Both the position numbers and the translations under genes were made by a program. Below, in pieces: positions 1 through 5,111 of a DNA stretch of 5,111 nucleotides (positions are counted from its first letter, which is position 1; each line of letters starts with the position of its first letter). The stretch spans positions 1-5,111 of the forward strand of contig DWVA01000041.1 in the NCBI GenBank assembly GCA_019120475.1, written 5' to 3'. The notes beneath the pieces were generated by a model, which had not been told where the DNA came from, did not search any database, and saw only the letters and a list, made by a program, of their open reading frames with translations. Source of the stretch: Candidatus Blautia intestinipullorum (lineage in GTDB: Bacteria; Bacillota; Clostridia; Lachnospirales; Lachnospiraceae).

Positions 1-135
1 TTCTCCTTTCAGAAAAATAAGCATCTGAAGAAACACTCTGAGATTTTTTTCCCGGACGGTCAGTTCCCTGCTTTTGCTGTATCCGATCCCTGCTGCTGAC
101 AGAAGGATCAGAAAAATCCCCGCGCTTTTCAGCAT
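1..135 (-). CDS. spoIIIAB: stage III sporulation protein AB, N-terminal part (runs off left edge)
   Basis: The first 45 codons begin at an ATG overlapping the spoIIIAA stop (ATGCTGA) and remain open to the window edge. The translation starts MLKSAGIFLILLSAAGIGYS, a single hydrophobic membrane segment or uncleaved signal (about residues 4-20). It is followed by a charged stretch and FLQMLIFLKGE near the edge, the kind of sequence seen at this place in SpoIIIAB, a membrane-anchored protein of about 170 residues whose cytoplasmic part is thought to work with SpoIIIAA. GGAAGGGGAG (149-140), 4 nt from the ATG, serves as ribosome site. The name rests on gene order (AA then AB is fixed in spore formers) plus this N-terminal pattern. 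About three quarters of the protein is outside the window. Confidence 0.88.
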   Translation of the reverse strand, partial: MLKSAGIFLILLSAAGIGYSKSRELTVREKNLRVFLQMLIFLKGE

Positions 136-1058
136 TTTTCTCCCCTTCCGTTAAAAATCCCGATAATGTCTCCTGCCCGTTTCTTTTTCCCCAGTACGAT
201 ATAGCGTTCAAATACTTCCATCTCTTTCAGTTTGCTGAAAAAAGGCGTGCGCAGCACATCCTCCACAGAATTTCCATGAGCGGTGGCGATCAGTTTGCAT
301 CCGCAGTGGATCACGGATTCCACAGCTTTATAATCCTCCTCTTTTCCTAATTCATCCACAGCTACCACAGAAGGAGACATAGATCGGATCAGCATCTGCA
401 TTCCCTCTGCTTTCGGACAACTGTCCAGGATATCCGTTCTCATTCCCAGATCATTCTGCGGAATTCCCTGATAGCATCCGGCAAGTTCGCTTCTTTCATC
501 CACCACGCCTACCGTCAGTCCGGAAATATCCCCTTTCCCGTTGCTGAGCTGACGGATAATGTCCCTGAGAAGCGTGGTCTTGCCGCAGCGCGGAGGAGAA
601 ATGATCAATGTATGGGCTGTCCAGTTCTTCGTTCTGATATAAGGCATTACCTTGTCCGCGCAGCCCGGTATCTGATGAGCCAGTCTCAGATTAATGCAGG
701 AAATATATTTCATTCCCCGTATCCTGTCGCCGTCCAGGATCACCTTTCCTGTCACGCCTACACGATGACCCCCCTGAACGCTTAAATATCCCTGCCGTAT
801 TTCGTCCTCATAGGCATAAAGAGAATATCCGCTGACATACTCCAGCGTTTCCTGAAGATCTTCCCTTGTCACAAGATAGGGCCTGCTGCCTCTTCCCCGC
901 AGGAAGCACTCTCCTCCGTCATAAGTCAGAAACAGCGGCCTTCCTGCCCGCATCCGTATTTCATATAGCTTTTCATAGTCCAGATCCGCTTCCATCAAAA
1001 GTTTCCTGATGTTTCCCGCAAACAGATCCTGAATCTGACTGCCCTCTATTGTCCTCAC
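129..1058 (-). CDS. spoIIIAA: stage III sporulation protein AA (ATPase)
   Basis: SpoIIIAA is the predicted ATPase of the SpoIIIA-SpoIIQ channel complex joining mother cell and forespore. It resembles secretion-system ATPases and is needed for forespore sigma-G activity. The 309 residues match the family length (about 307). An N-terminal part contains LYEIRMRAGRPL (31-42), typical of the family. The ATPase core has Walker A SPPRCGKTTLLRD (154-166), VGVVDERSE (183-191), Walker B VVAVDELG (231-238) and the conserved KLIATAHG (255-262). The first Walker A glycine is a serine here, while the catalytic GKTT is intact. The start is GTG (1058-1056): a TAA lies three codons upstream and the N-terminal 30 residues look family-like. 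Its ribosome site is poor, only AAAGAGAG abutting the start. The gene opens a sporulation operon, separated from the preceding unit by a terminator, and overlaps spoIIIAB by 7 nt, suggesting translational coupling and matched amounts of the two proteins. Confidence 0.96.
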   Translation of the reverse strand: MRTIEGSQIQDLFAGNIRKLLMEADLDYEKLYEIRMRAGRPLFLTYDGGECFLRGRGSRPYLVTREDLQETLEYVSGYSLYAYEDEIRQGYLSVQGGHRVGVTGKVILDGDRIRGMKYISCINLRLAHQIPGCADKVMPYIRTKNWTAHTLIISPPRCGKTTLLRDIIRQLSNGKGDISGLTVGVVDERSELAGCYQGIPQNDLGMRTDILDSCPKAEGMQMLIRSMSPSVVAVDELGKEEDYKAVESVIHCGCKLIATAHGNSVEDVLRTPFFSKLKEMEVFERYIVLGKKKRAGDIIGIFNGRGEKC

Positions 1059-1072
1059 CTCTCTTTACACTT

Positions 1073-1080
1073 AATATATG
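1073..1080 (-). promoter_or_regulatory. putative sigma-E -10 element of the spoIIIA operon
   Basis: Between the terminator and spoIIIAA the minus strand reads CATATATT, close to the sigma-E -10 consensus (CATACAnT, one mismatch). The spoIIIA operon is sigma-E controlled in B. subtilis. At the expected 13-15 nt upstream I find only a poor -35 match (around GTACTAA, 1101-1095), so the call rests on the -10 and the position. A start about 7 nt downstream would give a leader of roughly 8-9 nt before the GTG. Confidence 0.45.
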
Positions 1081-1101
1081 TGGACAATCCTGATTTAGTA
1101 C

Positions 1102-1159
1102 AAAAAATCTCCCTTTGCCCCGGCTTATCCTCTGATAAACGCCGGGACAAAAGGAGATT
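1102..1159 (-). terminator. Rho-independent terminator after the gltX-helicase-PPTase unit
   Basis: The minus strand forms an outer stem of 19 pairs (outer arm AATCTCCTTTTGTCCCGGC, with two G-U pairs), then a 2-nt bulge, then 5 more pairs (TTATC/GATAA) closed by an AGAG loop. A run of six T follows, two of them shared with the stem base. It starts 7 nt after the PPTase stop, which fits the end of that transcription unit and insulation of spoIIIA from read-through. On the plus strand a looser T-rich stretch follows the hairpin (1158-1167), so some bidirectional activity is possible, but no plus-strand gene leads into it. Confidence 0.93.
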
Positions 1160-1165
1160 CTGTTT

Positions 1166-1714
1166 TTACGGAAGCTGTACGTTTACATGCTCCCAGCGAA
1201 GTTCCAGCGGATCCGCGGACCAGACCGCGCCGCTGTATTCAGGTTCCAGCTCAAGAAGGAGGTAGGAGCCGTTATCCATGGGAATGCTGCGCAGGTCCCT
1301 GGAAAGCCCCTCTCCTGTCCATTTAATATAAGCCTCCCGCAATACCCACTGAGTAAAGAACGCCTTGACAGGCTCTTCCGCCTCCAGGATTTCCGCAGTC
1401 ATGCACGAAGGAACCATCCTCTCCAGCATATGTTTGTAGTTTACTTCCTTATGCTCCTGGATATCGATCCCTACTTCCTCTCCCGCGAAAATGCATACTA
1501 CATATTTTCCGGAATGGCTGATATTATAGTGAATTTTGGGCTGCAGCGTAAAAAACGGCTTTCCGTGTTCTCCCCTTGCCCTTGGCTCAAATTTCAGCTC
1601 CAGTCCAAATTCTCTTTTTAACCCTTCTTCCAGCAGCCTCTCTCCGAACATATGCTCCATCTTTTTATTTTTGTATTCTTCCGGAATTTCGGTATAATAA
1701 ATTACTGCGTTCAT
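1166..1714 (-). CDS. Sfp-type 4'-phosphopantetheinyl transferase
   Basis: By family, this cytosolic enzyme moves 4'-phosphopantetheine from coenzyme A to a serine of a carrier protein (ACP/PCP), with Mg2+. Family signatures are GKPFF (51-55), HYNISHSG (62-69, H67 equivalent to the CoA-contacting His of Sfp), VGIDIQE (81-87, D84 as metal ligand) and WVLREAYIKWTGEGL (123-137, E127 and K131 as catalytic Glu and Lys). At 182 residues it is short compared with B. subtilis Sfp (224), reduced at both ends, but it keeps the two-half organisation that separates Sfp types from the roughly 120-residue AcpS. In Sfp the motif reads GIDIE, and both D and E bind metal. Here the second position is Q86, with E87 next to it. 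The ATG overlaps the helicase TGA by 4 nt (ATGA), implying translational coupling. No NRPS, PKS or carrier-protein gene is in view, so the substrate is unknown. The gene ends just before the terminator. Confidence 0.9.
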   Translation of the reverse strand: MNAVIYYTEIPEEYKNKKMEHMFGERLLEEGLKREFGLELKFEPRARGEHGKPFFTLQPKIHYNISHSGKYVVCIFAGEEVGIDIQEHKEVNYKHMLERMVPSCMTAEILEAEEPVKAFFTQWVLREAYIKWTGEGLSRDLRSIPMDNGSYLLLELEPEYSGAVWSADPLELRWEHVNVQLP

Positions 1715-3540
1715 ACTCCTGCCTCCTTTAAAAAACGGGAGGGCTCCCGCTCTTTATCATATTGTCTTTTTACATAGCACAGCGTCAATTCTTTTTTCGC
1801 TCTGGTCATCCCCACATAGAACAGTCTCCGTTCTTCTTCCACTGCTGACTGAAGCACCGCTTTTTTGTAGGGAATACTTCCCTCATTCACATTCAGAATG
1901 TACACCTTATCATATTCCAGTCCTTTTACTCCATGCAGGGTGGAAATCAGGACGCCGTTCCGTTCCTGTTTCTGTTTTGCCGCCTGCTCTTCCAGTTTTT
2001 CCGTATAGTCCTCTATATAATCTTCCCAGTCTTTCAGGCTGTCCATTCCTTTGGCGCTTTCCATAAGCCGGTCCAGGATTTCCGTAAGTTCCTCCGGCTT
2101 CAGTTTCCGGTAACGGGCATACTCTTCCAGGTATTCCTCATACCCTACGCCTTTCCGGATAAAATTCATGGCTGCATAGGGCGTCAGTCCCTTCAGGATC
2201 CTCAGATGCGTCTCCAGAGTCGTCAGTCTGTCGCACATCCAGTCTTTCTCTTTATAAAACTCTCTCAGCCTGTCGAAAGATATCTCTCTTCCCAGTTCCA
2301 GGGCGTCCCGGGAAAGATAGCGGTTCGGACGGTTCATGATCTCCAGAAAGTTTTTTCTGCTCCTGTCGCCTGCCGCAAACCGCATATACGCCAGCATATT
2401 CCGGCAGATCCAGTGATGAAAGATATTGGGGAGCTTTTCTTTCATGGTAAACGGCACCTGCCTCTCCATAAAAGCGCCTACCAGTCCTTCCGCTTCCTGA
2501 TTAGTTCTCAAAAGGACGGCCGTATCCTCCAGTTTTTCATCTTTTTCTATCCGTTCCCGCAGTTCTCCTGCCACAGCCATATATTCTTCTCTCGGATTGT
2601 CGAACCGGCAGATCCTCATCGGACTGCCGTCCGGATTAGGTGTGGAGAGCTTCTTGGAAAATCTGGTCTTATTCTGCCCGATCACTTTCATAGCGGAAGA
2701 GAGTATTTTTCCGCTGCACCGGTAATTTACATCCAGCACCACCTGCCGGGCTTTTGGATAATCTTTCGTAAAATTCAGCATGATCTCCGGCCGCGCTCCC
2801 CGGAAGTGATAAATGGACTGGTCATCGTCTCCCACAATAAACAGGTTGTCCTCCGGTTTTGCCAGAAGCCGTATTATATCATACTGGAGCTGGTTGATAT
2901 CCTGAAACTCATCTACAAGAATATACCGGAATTTACGCTGCCACGCACCGAGAATATCCTTTCTCTTGTCAAAAAGCTCGTAACAGTACAGAAGCATATC
3001 GTCAAAATCCAGCTTTCTTCTTGACCTGCAGGCAGACAGATATCCCTGAAAGATCTGACGGAACACCTCGTCGGGACAGCAGGAGGAATAATAATGTTCC
3101 AAAGAGATCCTGTTTCCTTTTACCAGGCTGATCTCTTTGGCGATTTCTTCCGGAAAATCCCCTTCCTCCGCCAGGTCTCCTCCATAGGTAAGCGCCAGTT
3201 CTTTCAGAATGCCGTATTTTTCCTCTTCTGACAAAATATTGGCCGCAGTCAGTCCATAGGCCTGCTTCAGTATTCCGTAGAACACACCGTGAAACGTGCC
3301 GAAAGTCACCTGGGTAGTCCTCTGCCCTGTAAAGGCCAGAAACCGCTCTTTCATCTCCGCGGCCGCAGCTCTGGAAAAAGTCACCACCAGCACAGAAGAG
3401 GCCGGTATTTTCCCTTCTCCTGTCATATATGCAGTTCTCTCAACAATTACGGAAGTTTTCCCCGAACCGGGGCCCGCCAGGACCATCATAGGTCCTGACA
3501 GGTGGGCGATTGCCCGTTTTTGAGATGGATTTCGCTTCAT
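1711..3540 (-). CDS. UvrD/PcrA-like SF1A DNA helicase, compact form
   Basis: This is an ATP-dependent 3'-5' DNA helicase/translocase by family. All superfamily 1A motifs are seen in order: Q motif NPSQKRAI (4-11), motif I AGPGSGKT (22-29), Ia VTFSRAAAAEMKER (53-66), Ib TFGTFHG (79-85), II LVDEFQD (208-214), III GDDDQSIYHFRGA (237-249), IV LDVNYRC (269-275), V STLHGVKGLEYD (533-544) and VI EERRLFYVGMTRAKKEL (569-585). The ATPase should therefore be active. At 609 residues it is clearly shorter than housekeeping PcrA/UvrD (about 720-750). It ends about 25 residues after motif VI, so it lacks the long C-terminal tail that contacts RNA polymerase in PcrA. The stretch between motifs IV and V is also reduced. 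It is more likely an accessory paralogue than PcrA itself, so I assign no symbol. The start follows gltX by 16 nt and has only a weak GAGAA ribosome site. Later ATGs (codons 18-19) would remove the Q motif, so the first ATG is preferred. The stop overlaps the next gene. Confidence 0.93.
   Translation of the reverse strand: MKRNPSQKRAIAHLSGPMMVLAGPGSGKTSVIVERTAYMTGEGKIPASSVLVVTFSRAAAAEMKERFLAFTGQRTTQVTFGTFHGVFYGILKQAYGLTAANILSEEEKYGILKELALTYGGDLAEEGDFPEEIAKEISLVKGNRISLEHYYSSCCPDEVFRQIFQGYLSACRSRRKLDFDDMLLYCYELFDKRKDILGAWQRKFRYILVDEFQDINQLQYDIIRLLAKPEDNLFIVGDDDQSIYHFRGARPEIMLNFTKDYPKARQVVLDVNYRCSGKILSSAMKVIGQNKTRFSKKLSTPNPDGSPMRICRFDNPREEYMAVAGELRERIEKDEKLEDTAVLLRTNQEAEGLVGAFMERQVPFTMKEKLPNIFHHWICRNMLAYMRFAAGDRSRKNFLEIMNRPNRYLSRDALELGREISFDRLREFYKEKDWMCDRLTTLETHLRILKGLTPYAAMNFIRKGVGYEEYLEEYARYRKLKPEELTEILDRLMESAKGMDSLKDWEDYIEDYTEKLEEQAAKQKQERNGVLISTLHGVKGLEYDKVYILNVNEGSIPYKKAVLQSAVEEERRLFYVGMTRAKKELTLCYVKRQYDKEREPSRFLKEAGV
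1722..1729 (-). promoter_or_regulatory. strong ribosome binding site of the PPTase gene, inside the helicase gene
   Basis: The minus strand reads AAAGGAGG followed by a 7-nt spacer and the ATG at 1714-1712. This near-perfect Shine-Dalgarno sequence lies in the last codons of the helicase (KEAGV), fixes the PPTase start, and contrasts with the weak site in front of the helicase. Confidence 0.85.
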
Positions 3541-3556
3541 ACAATATGTTTTCTCG

Positions 3557-5005
3557 TCAGCTCAGCTTTTCGATAGCTGCCTTTACACGTTTTAAAGTCT
3601 CTTCTTTGCCGATGATCTCCATTATTTCTGTAGCTCCGGCAGGGGTCATCTGTTTGCCGGAAACAGCGGTTCTGAGCGGCCACATCACATAACCGTTTTT
3701 ATATCCCTTTTCCTTCACAAACCCGCTTAAGGAAGCATACAGAGGATCGTTTGTATAGTCTTCCTGGGCTTCCAGAACAGGAAGCACTTCCTTCAGCACC
3801 TCAAGAGAAGTCTCCTCTGTGGTTTTCATTTTTTTATGTCTGTACATGGAAGCGTCATATTCCGGCACTTCCTCAAAGAAGTCGATAAGAGCCGGAATAT
3901 CCGGAAATACTTCGATTCTTGTCTGGACCATAGCTGCTATTTTGCGGAAGTCGTATTCCTTTTTCAGCACCTGTTTCATATAAGGAAGCGCTTTTTCATA
4001 AAACGCATCGGGATCCATTTTCTTAATATATTCCCCGTTCATCCAGCGCAGCTTTGTAATATCAAACACTGCCGGAGATTTACTGATATGATGATAGTCA
4101 AATGCCTCCACCAATTCCTGAAGAGAATAGATTTCTCTGTTTTCCTGGGGGCTCCATCCGAGAAGAGCCACAAAATTCACAATAGCTTCCGTCAGAAATC
4201 CCTGATCTACCAGATCCTCATAAGAAGAATGTCCGGAACGCTTGCTCAGCTTCTGATGTTCCTCATTTGTTATCAGCGGGCAGTGTACATATACAGGAAT
4301 TTCCCAGCCGAAAGCTTCATAAATGCGGTTATATTTCGGAGCTGAGGAAAGATATTCGTTTCCTCTGACCACATGGGTAATTCCCATCAGATGATCGTCC
4401 ACTACATTAGCGAAATTATAAGTGGGATATCCGTCTGACTTGATCAGGATCAGATCCTCCATTTCTTCGTTGTTTACGGTAATGTCTCCGTAGATCACAT
4501 CATGGAAGGTGGTCGTTCCCTCCGTAGGCATGTTAAAGCGGATAACATGAGGTTCTCCCGCCGCCAGCCGCCTCTCCACTTCTTCCTTGGGAAGATGAAG
4601 GCAGCGTTTGTCATAAATGGAAATTTCCTTGCCGGCTACTACGCGCTTCATGGACTCCAGCTCTTCCGGCCCGCAGAAGCAGTAATAGGCGTCTCCCTGC
4701 TCGATCAGTTTTTTGGCGTATTCCAGATAAAGGCCGGACGCCTGACGCTGGCTCTGTACATAGGGACCTACTCCTCCGTCCTTATCCGGGCCTTCGTCAT
4801 GGAGCAGGCCGGTCTTCTCCAGAGTACGGTAGATGATCTCTACTGCTCCCTCCATATATCTTTCCTGATCTGTATCTTCAATTCTAAGAATAAAATCTCC
4901 GCCCTCATGTTTGGCGATCAGATATGCGTACAGTGCTGTACGCAGATTTCCCACATGCATTCTTCCCGTCGGACTGGGCGCAAATCTTGTTCTGATCTTT
5001 GTCAT
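3557..5005 (-). CDS. gltX: glutamyl-tRNA synthetase (class I aminoacyl-tRNA synthetase)
   Basis: This cytosolic enzyme charges tRNA-Glu with glutamate using ATP. The 482-residue length is normal for bacterial GluRS. The N-terminus carries RTRFAPSPTGRMHVGNLRTA (residues 5-24), whose HVGN is the class I HIGH signature. KLSKR (252-256) is the KMSKS-type loop. Residues C109-x-C111 and C135-x-H137 form a CxC...CxH set matching the zinc site of the GluRS acceptor-binding region. IRFNMP, GDI and the Y/N/D-rich stretch around 189-218 (SDGYPTYNFANVVDDH, then RGNEYL) are typical of the active site. The C-terminal anticodon-binding part includes WPLRTAVSGK (442-451). The ATG start is set by the conserved N-terminus, with purine-rich AAAGGAAA at 5020-5013 as ribosome binding site. 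Firmicutes usually lack GlnRS, so a non-discriminating enzyme (also charging tRNA-Gln for GatCAB) is plausible but cannot be read here. No T-box leader is visible upstream. The stop is 16 nt before the helicase start, suggesting co-transcription. Confidence 0.97.
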   Translation of the reverse strand: MTKIRTRFAPSPTGRMHVGNLRTALYAYLIAKHEGGDFILRIEDTDQERYMEGAVEIIYRTLEKTGLLHDEGPDKDGGVGPYVQSQRQASGLYLEYAKKLIEQGDAYYCFCGPEELESMKRVVAGKEISIYDKRCLHLPKEEVERRLAAGEPHVIRFNMPTEGTTTFHDVIYGDITVNNEEMEDLILIKSDGYPTYNFANVVDDHLMGITHVVRGNEYLSSAPKYNRIYEAFGWEIPVYVHCPLITNEEHQKLSKRSGHSSYEDLVDQGFLTEAIVNFVALLGWSPQENREIYSLQELVEAFDYHHISKSPAVFDITKLRWMNGEYIKKMDPDAFYEKALPYMKQVLKKEYDFRKIAAMVQTRIEVFPDIPALIDFFEEVPEYDASMYRHKKMKTTEETSLEVLKEVLPVLEAQEDYTNDPLYASLSGFVKEKGYKNGYVMWPLRTAVSGKQMTPAGATEIMEIIGKEETLKRVKAAIEKLS

Positions 5006-5038
5006 TTTTCTGTTTCCTTTCCTTATTTTTCCGCCCTG

Positions 5039-5111
5039 TCAGGCTTCATTCTCATGTTTTGGCAGGTCAATCAGCTCTCGCTCCGCCGCTGTACAGACAT
5101 GGAGCGGCTCT
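5039..5111 (-). CDS. C-terminal end of an unidentified protein (partial)
   Basis: An open minus-strand frame enters from the right edge and ends at a TGA (5041-5039), giving 23 visible residues ending in AAERELIDLPKHENEA. It lies in the same direction as gltX and stops 33 nt before the gltX ATG with no hairpin and T-run between them, so it probably belongs to the same transcription unit. The visible part is charged and hydrophilic, with no membrane segment. The other two minus frames close within 15 codons and look less protein-like. I do not recognise the family from so short a tail, and the coding call itself rests only on frame, direction and spacing. Confidence 0.45.
   Translation of the reverse strand, partial: EPLHVCTAAERELIDLPKHENEA

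Noticed and set aside
993..995. Alternative ATG start of spoIIIAA at codon 22, with AGGA about 9 nt upstream
   Set aside because: The ribosome site is better, but the 21 residues before it look like the normal SpoIIIAA N-terminus, and the full length fits the family. The GTG is kept.
1187..1621. Plus-strand open frame of 144 codons opposite the PPTase
   Set aside because: It is antisense to clear PPTase motifs, with no convincing ribosome site and no recognisable family.
1671..1698. Plus-strand promoter-like pair TTGTAT - 16 nt - TATAAT
   Set aside because: The -10 is perfect but the -35 matches only half the consensus. It lies inside the PPTase gene, pointing antisense into the helicase with no plus-strand gene to serve, so chance is likelier.
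1933..3024. Long plus-strand open frame (363 codons) opposite the helicase gene
   Set aside because: It is fully antisense to a gene with every helicase motif, and its translation is low-complexity in character (rich in F, H, Q, R, I) with no recognisable domain. It is a shadow of codon bias.
3836..4345. Plus-strand open frame of 169 codons opposite gltX
   Set aside because: It is antisense to conserved GluRS sequence and has no recognisable features.
5079..5108. Overlapping 6-bp inverted repeats (GCCGCT/AGCGGC and CGCTCC/GGAGCG)
   Set aside because: They are short, compete with each other, are not followed by a T-run, and lie in probable coding sequence. There is no good case for a terminator or riboswitch.
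5054..5111. Short plus-strand open frame starting ATGTTTTGG at the right edge
   Set aside because: It has no ribosome binding site and opposes the direction of every other gene. The minus-strand reading fits the operon layout better.
1..5111. Mobile element, CRISPR array, tRNA/rRNA, defence or novel system
   Set aside because: No transposase, terminal repeats, spaced direct repeats or RNA-gene sequence was seen. Identified genes and short gaps account for nearly the whole window.

Overview
The window looks like chromosome from an endospore-forming Firmicute, most likely a Lachnospiraceae / Clostridium cluster XIVa type. The case rests on the start of a spoIIIA sporulation operon, a Firmicute-style GluRS, purine-rich Shine-Dalgarno sequences and base composition near half G+C by eye. 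Genus-level placement is inference. All convincing genes lie on the minus strand, so transcription runs from high to low coordinates, and coding density is high.

Region by region, in transcription order: (1) 5111-5039 is the last 23 codons of an unidentified gene. (2) 5005-3557 is gltX, glutamyl-tRNA synthetase, with its catalytic and zinc motifs intact. (3) 3540-1711 is a compact 609-residue UvrD/PcrA-like SF1A helicase with every helicase motif. (4) 1714-1166 is a 182-residue Sfp-type 4'-phosphopantetheinyl transferase whose start overlaps the helicase stop (ATGA). (5) 1159-1102 is a very strong Rho-independent terminator. (6) 1080-1073 is a sigma-E-like -10 element. (7) 1058-129 is spoIIIAA, followed by (8) the first 45 codons of spoIIIAB, which overlaps spoIIIAA by 7 nt and runs off the left edge.

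The layout reads as two transcription units. The first is a housekeeping unit (unknown gene, gltX, helicase, PPTase) with gaps of 33, 16 and -4 nt, closed by the hairpin terminator. The second is the mother-cell sporulation operon spoIIIA, whose ATPase SpoIIIAA and membrane partner SpoIIIAB belong to the SpoIIIA-SpoIIQ channel between mother cell and forespore. The first three identified genes share no obvious pathway (translation, DNA processing, carrier-protein activation), so their grouping may be only co-transcription.

I see no mobile element, CRISPR array, RNA gene, or defence system. The points worth a second look are modest: a Gln at a usual metal-ligand position in the PPTase, a possible ultra-short leader on spoIIIAA, the short helicase, and the helicase-PPTase coupling.
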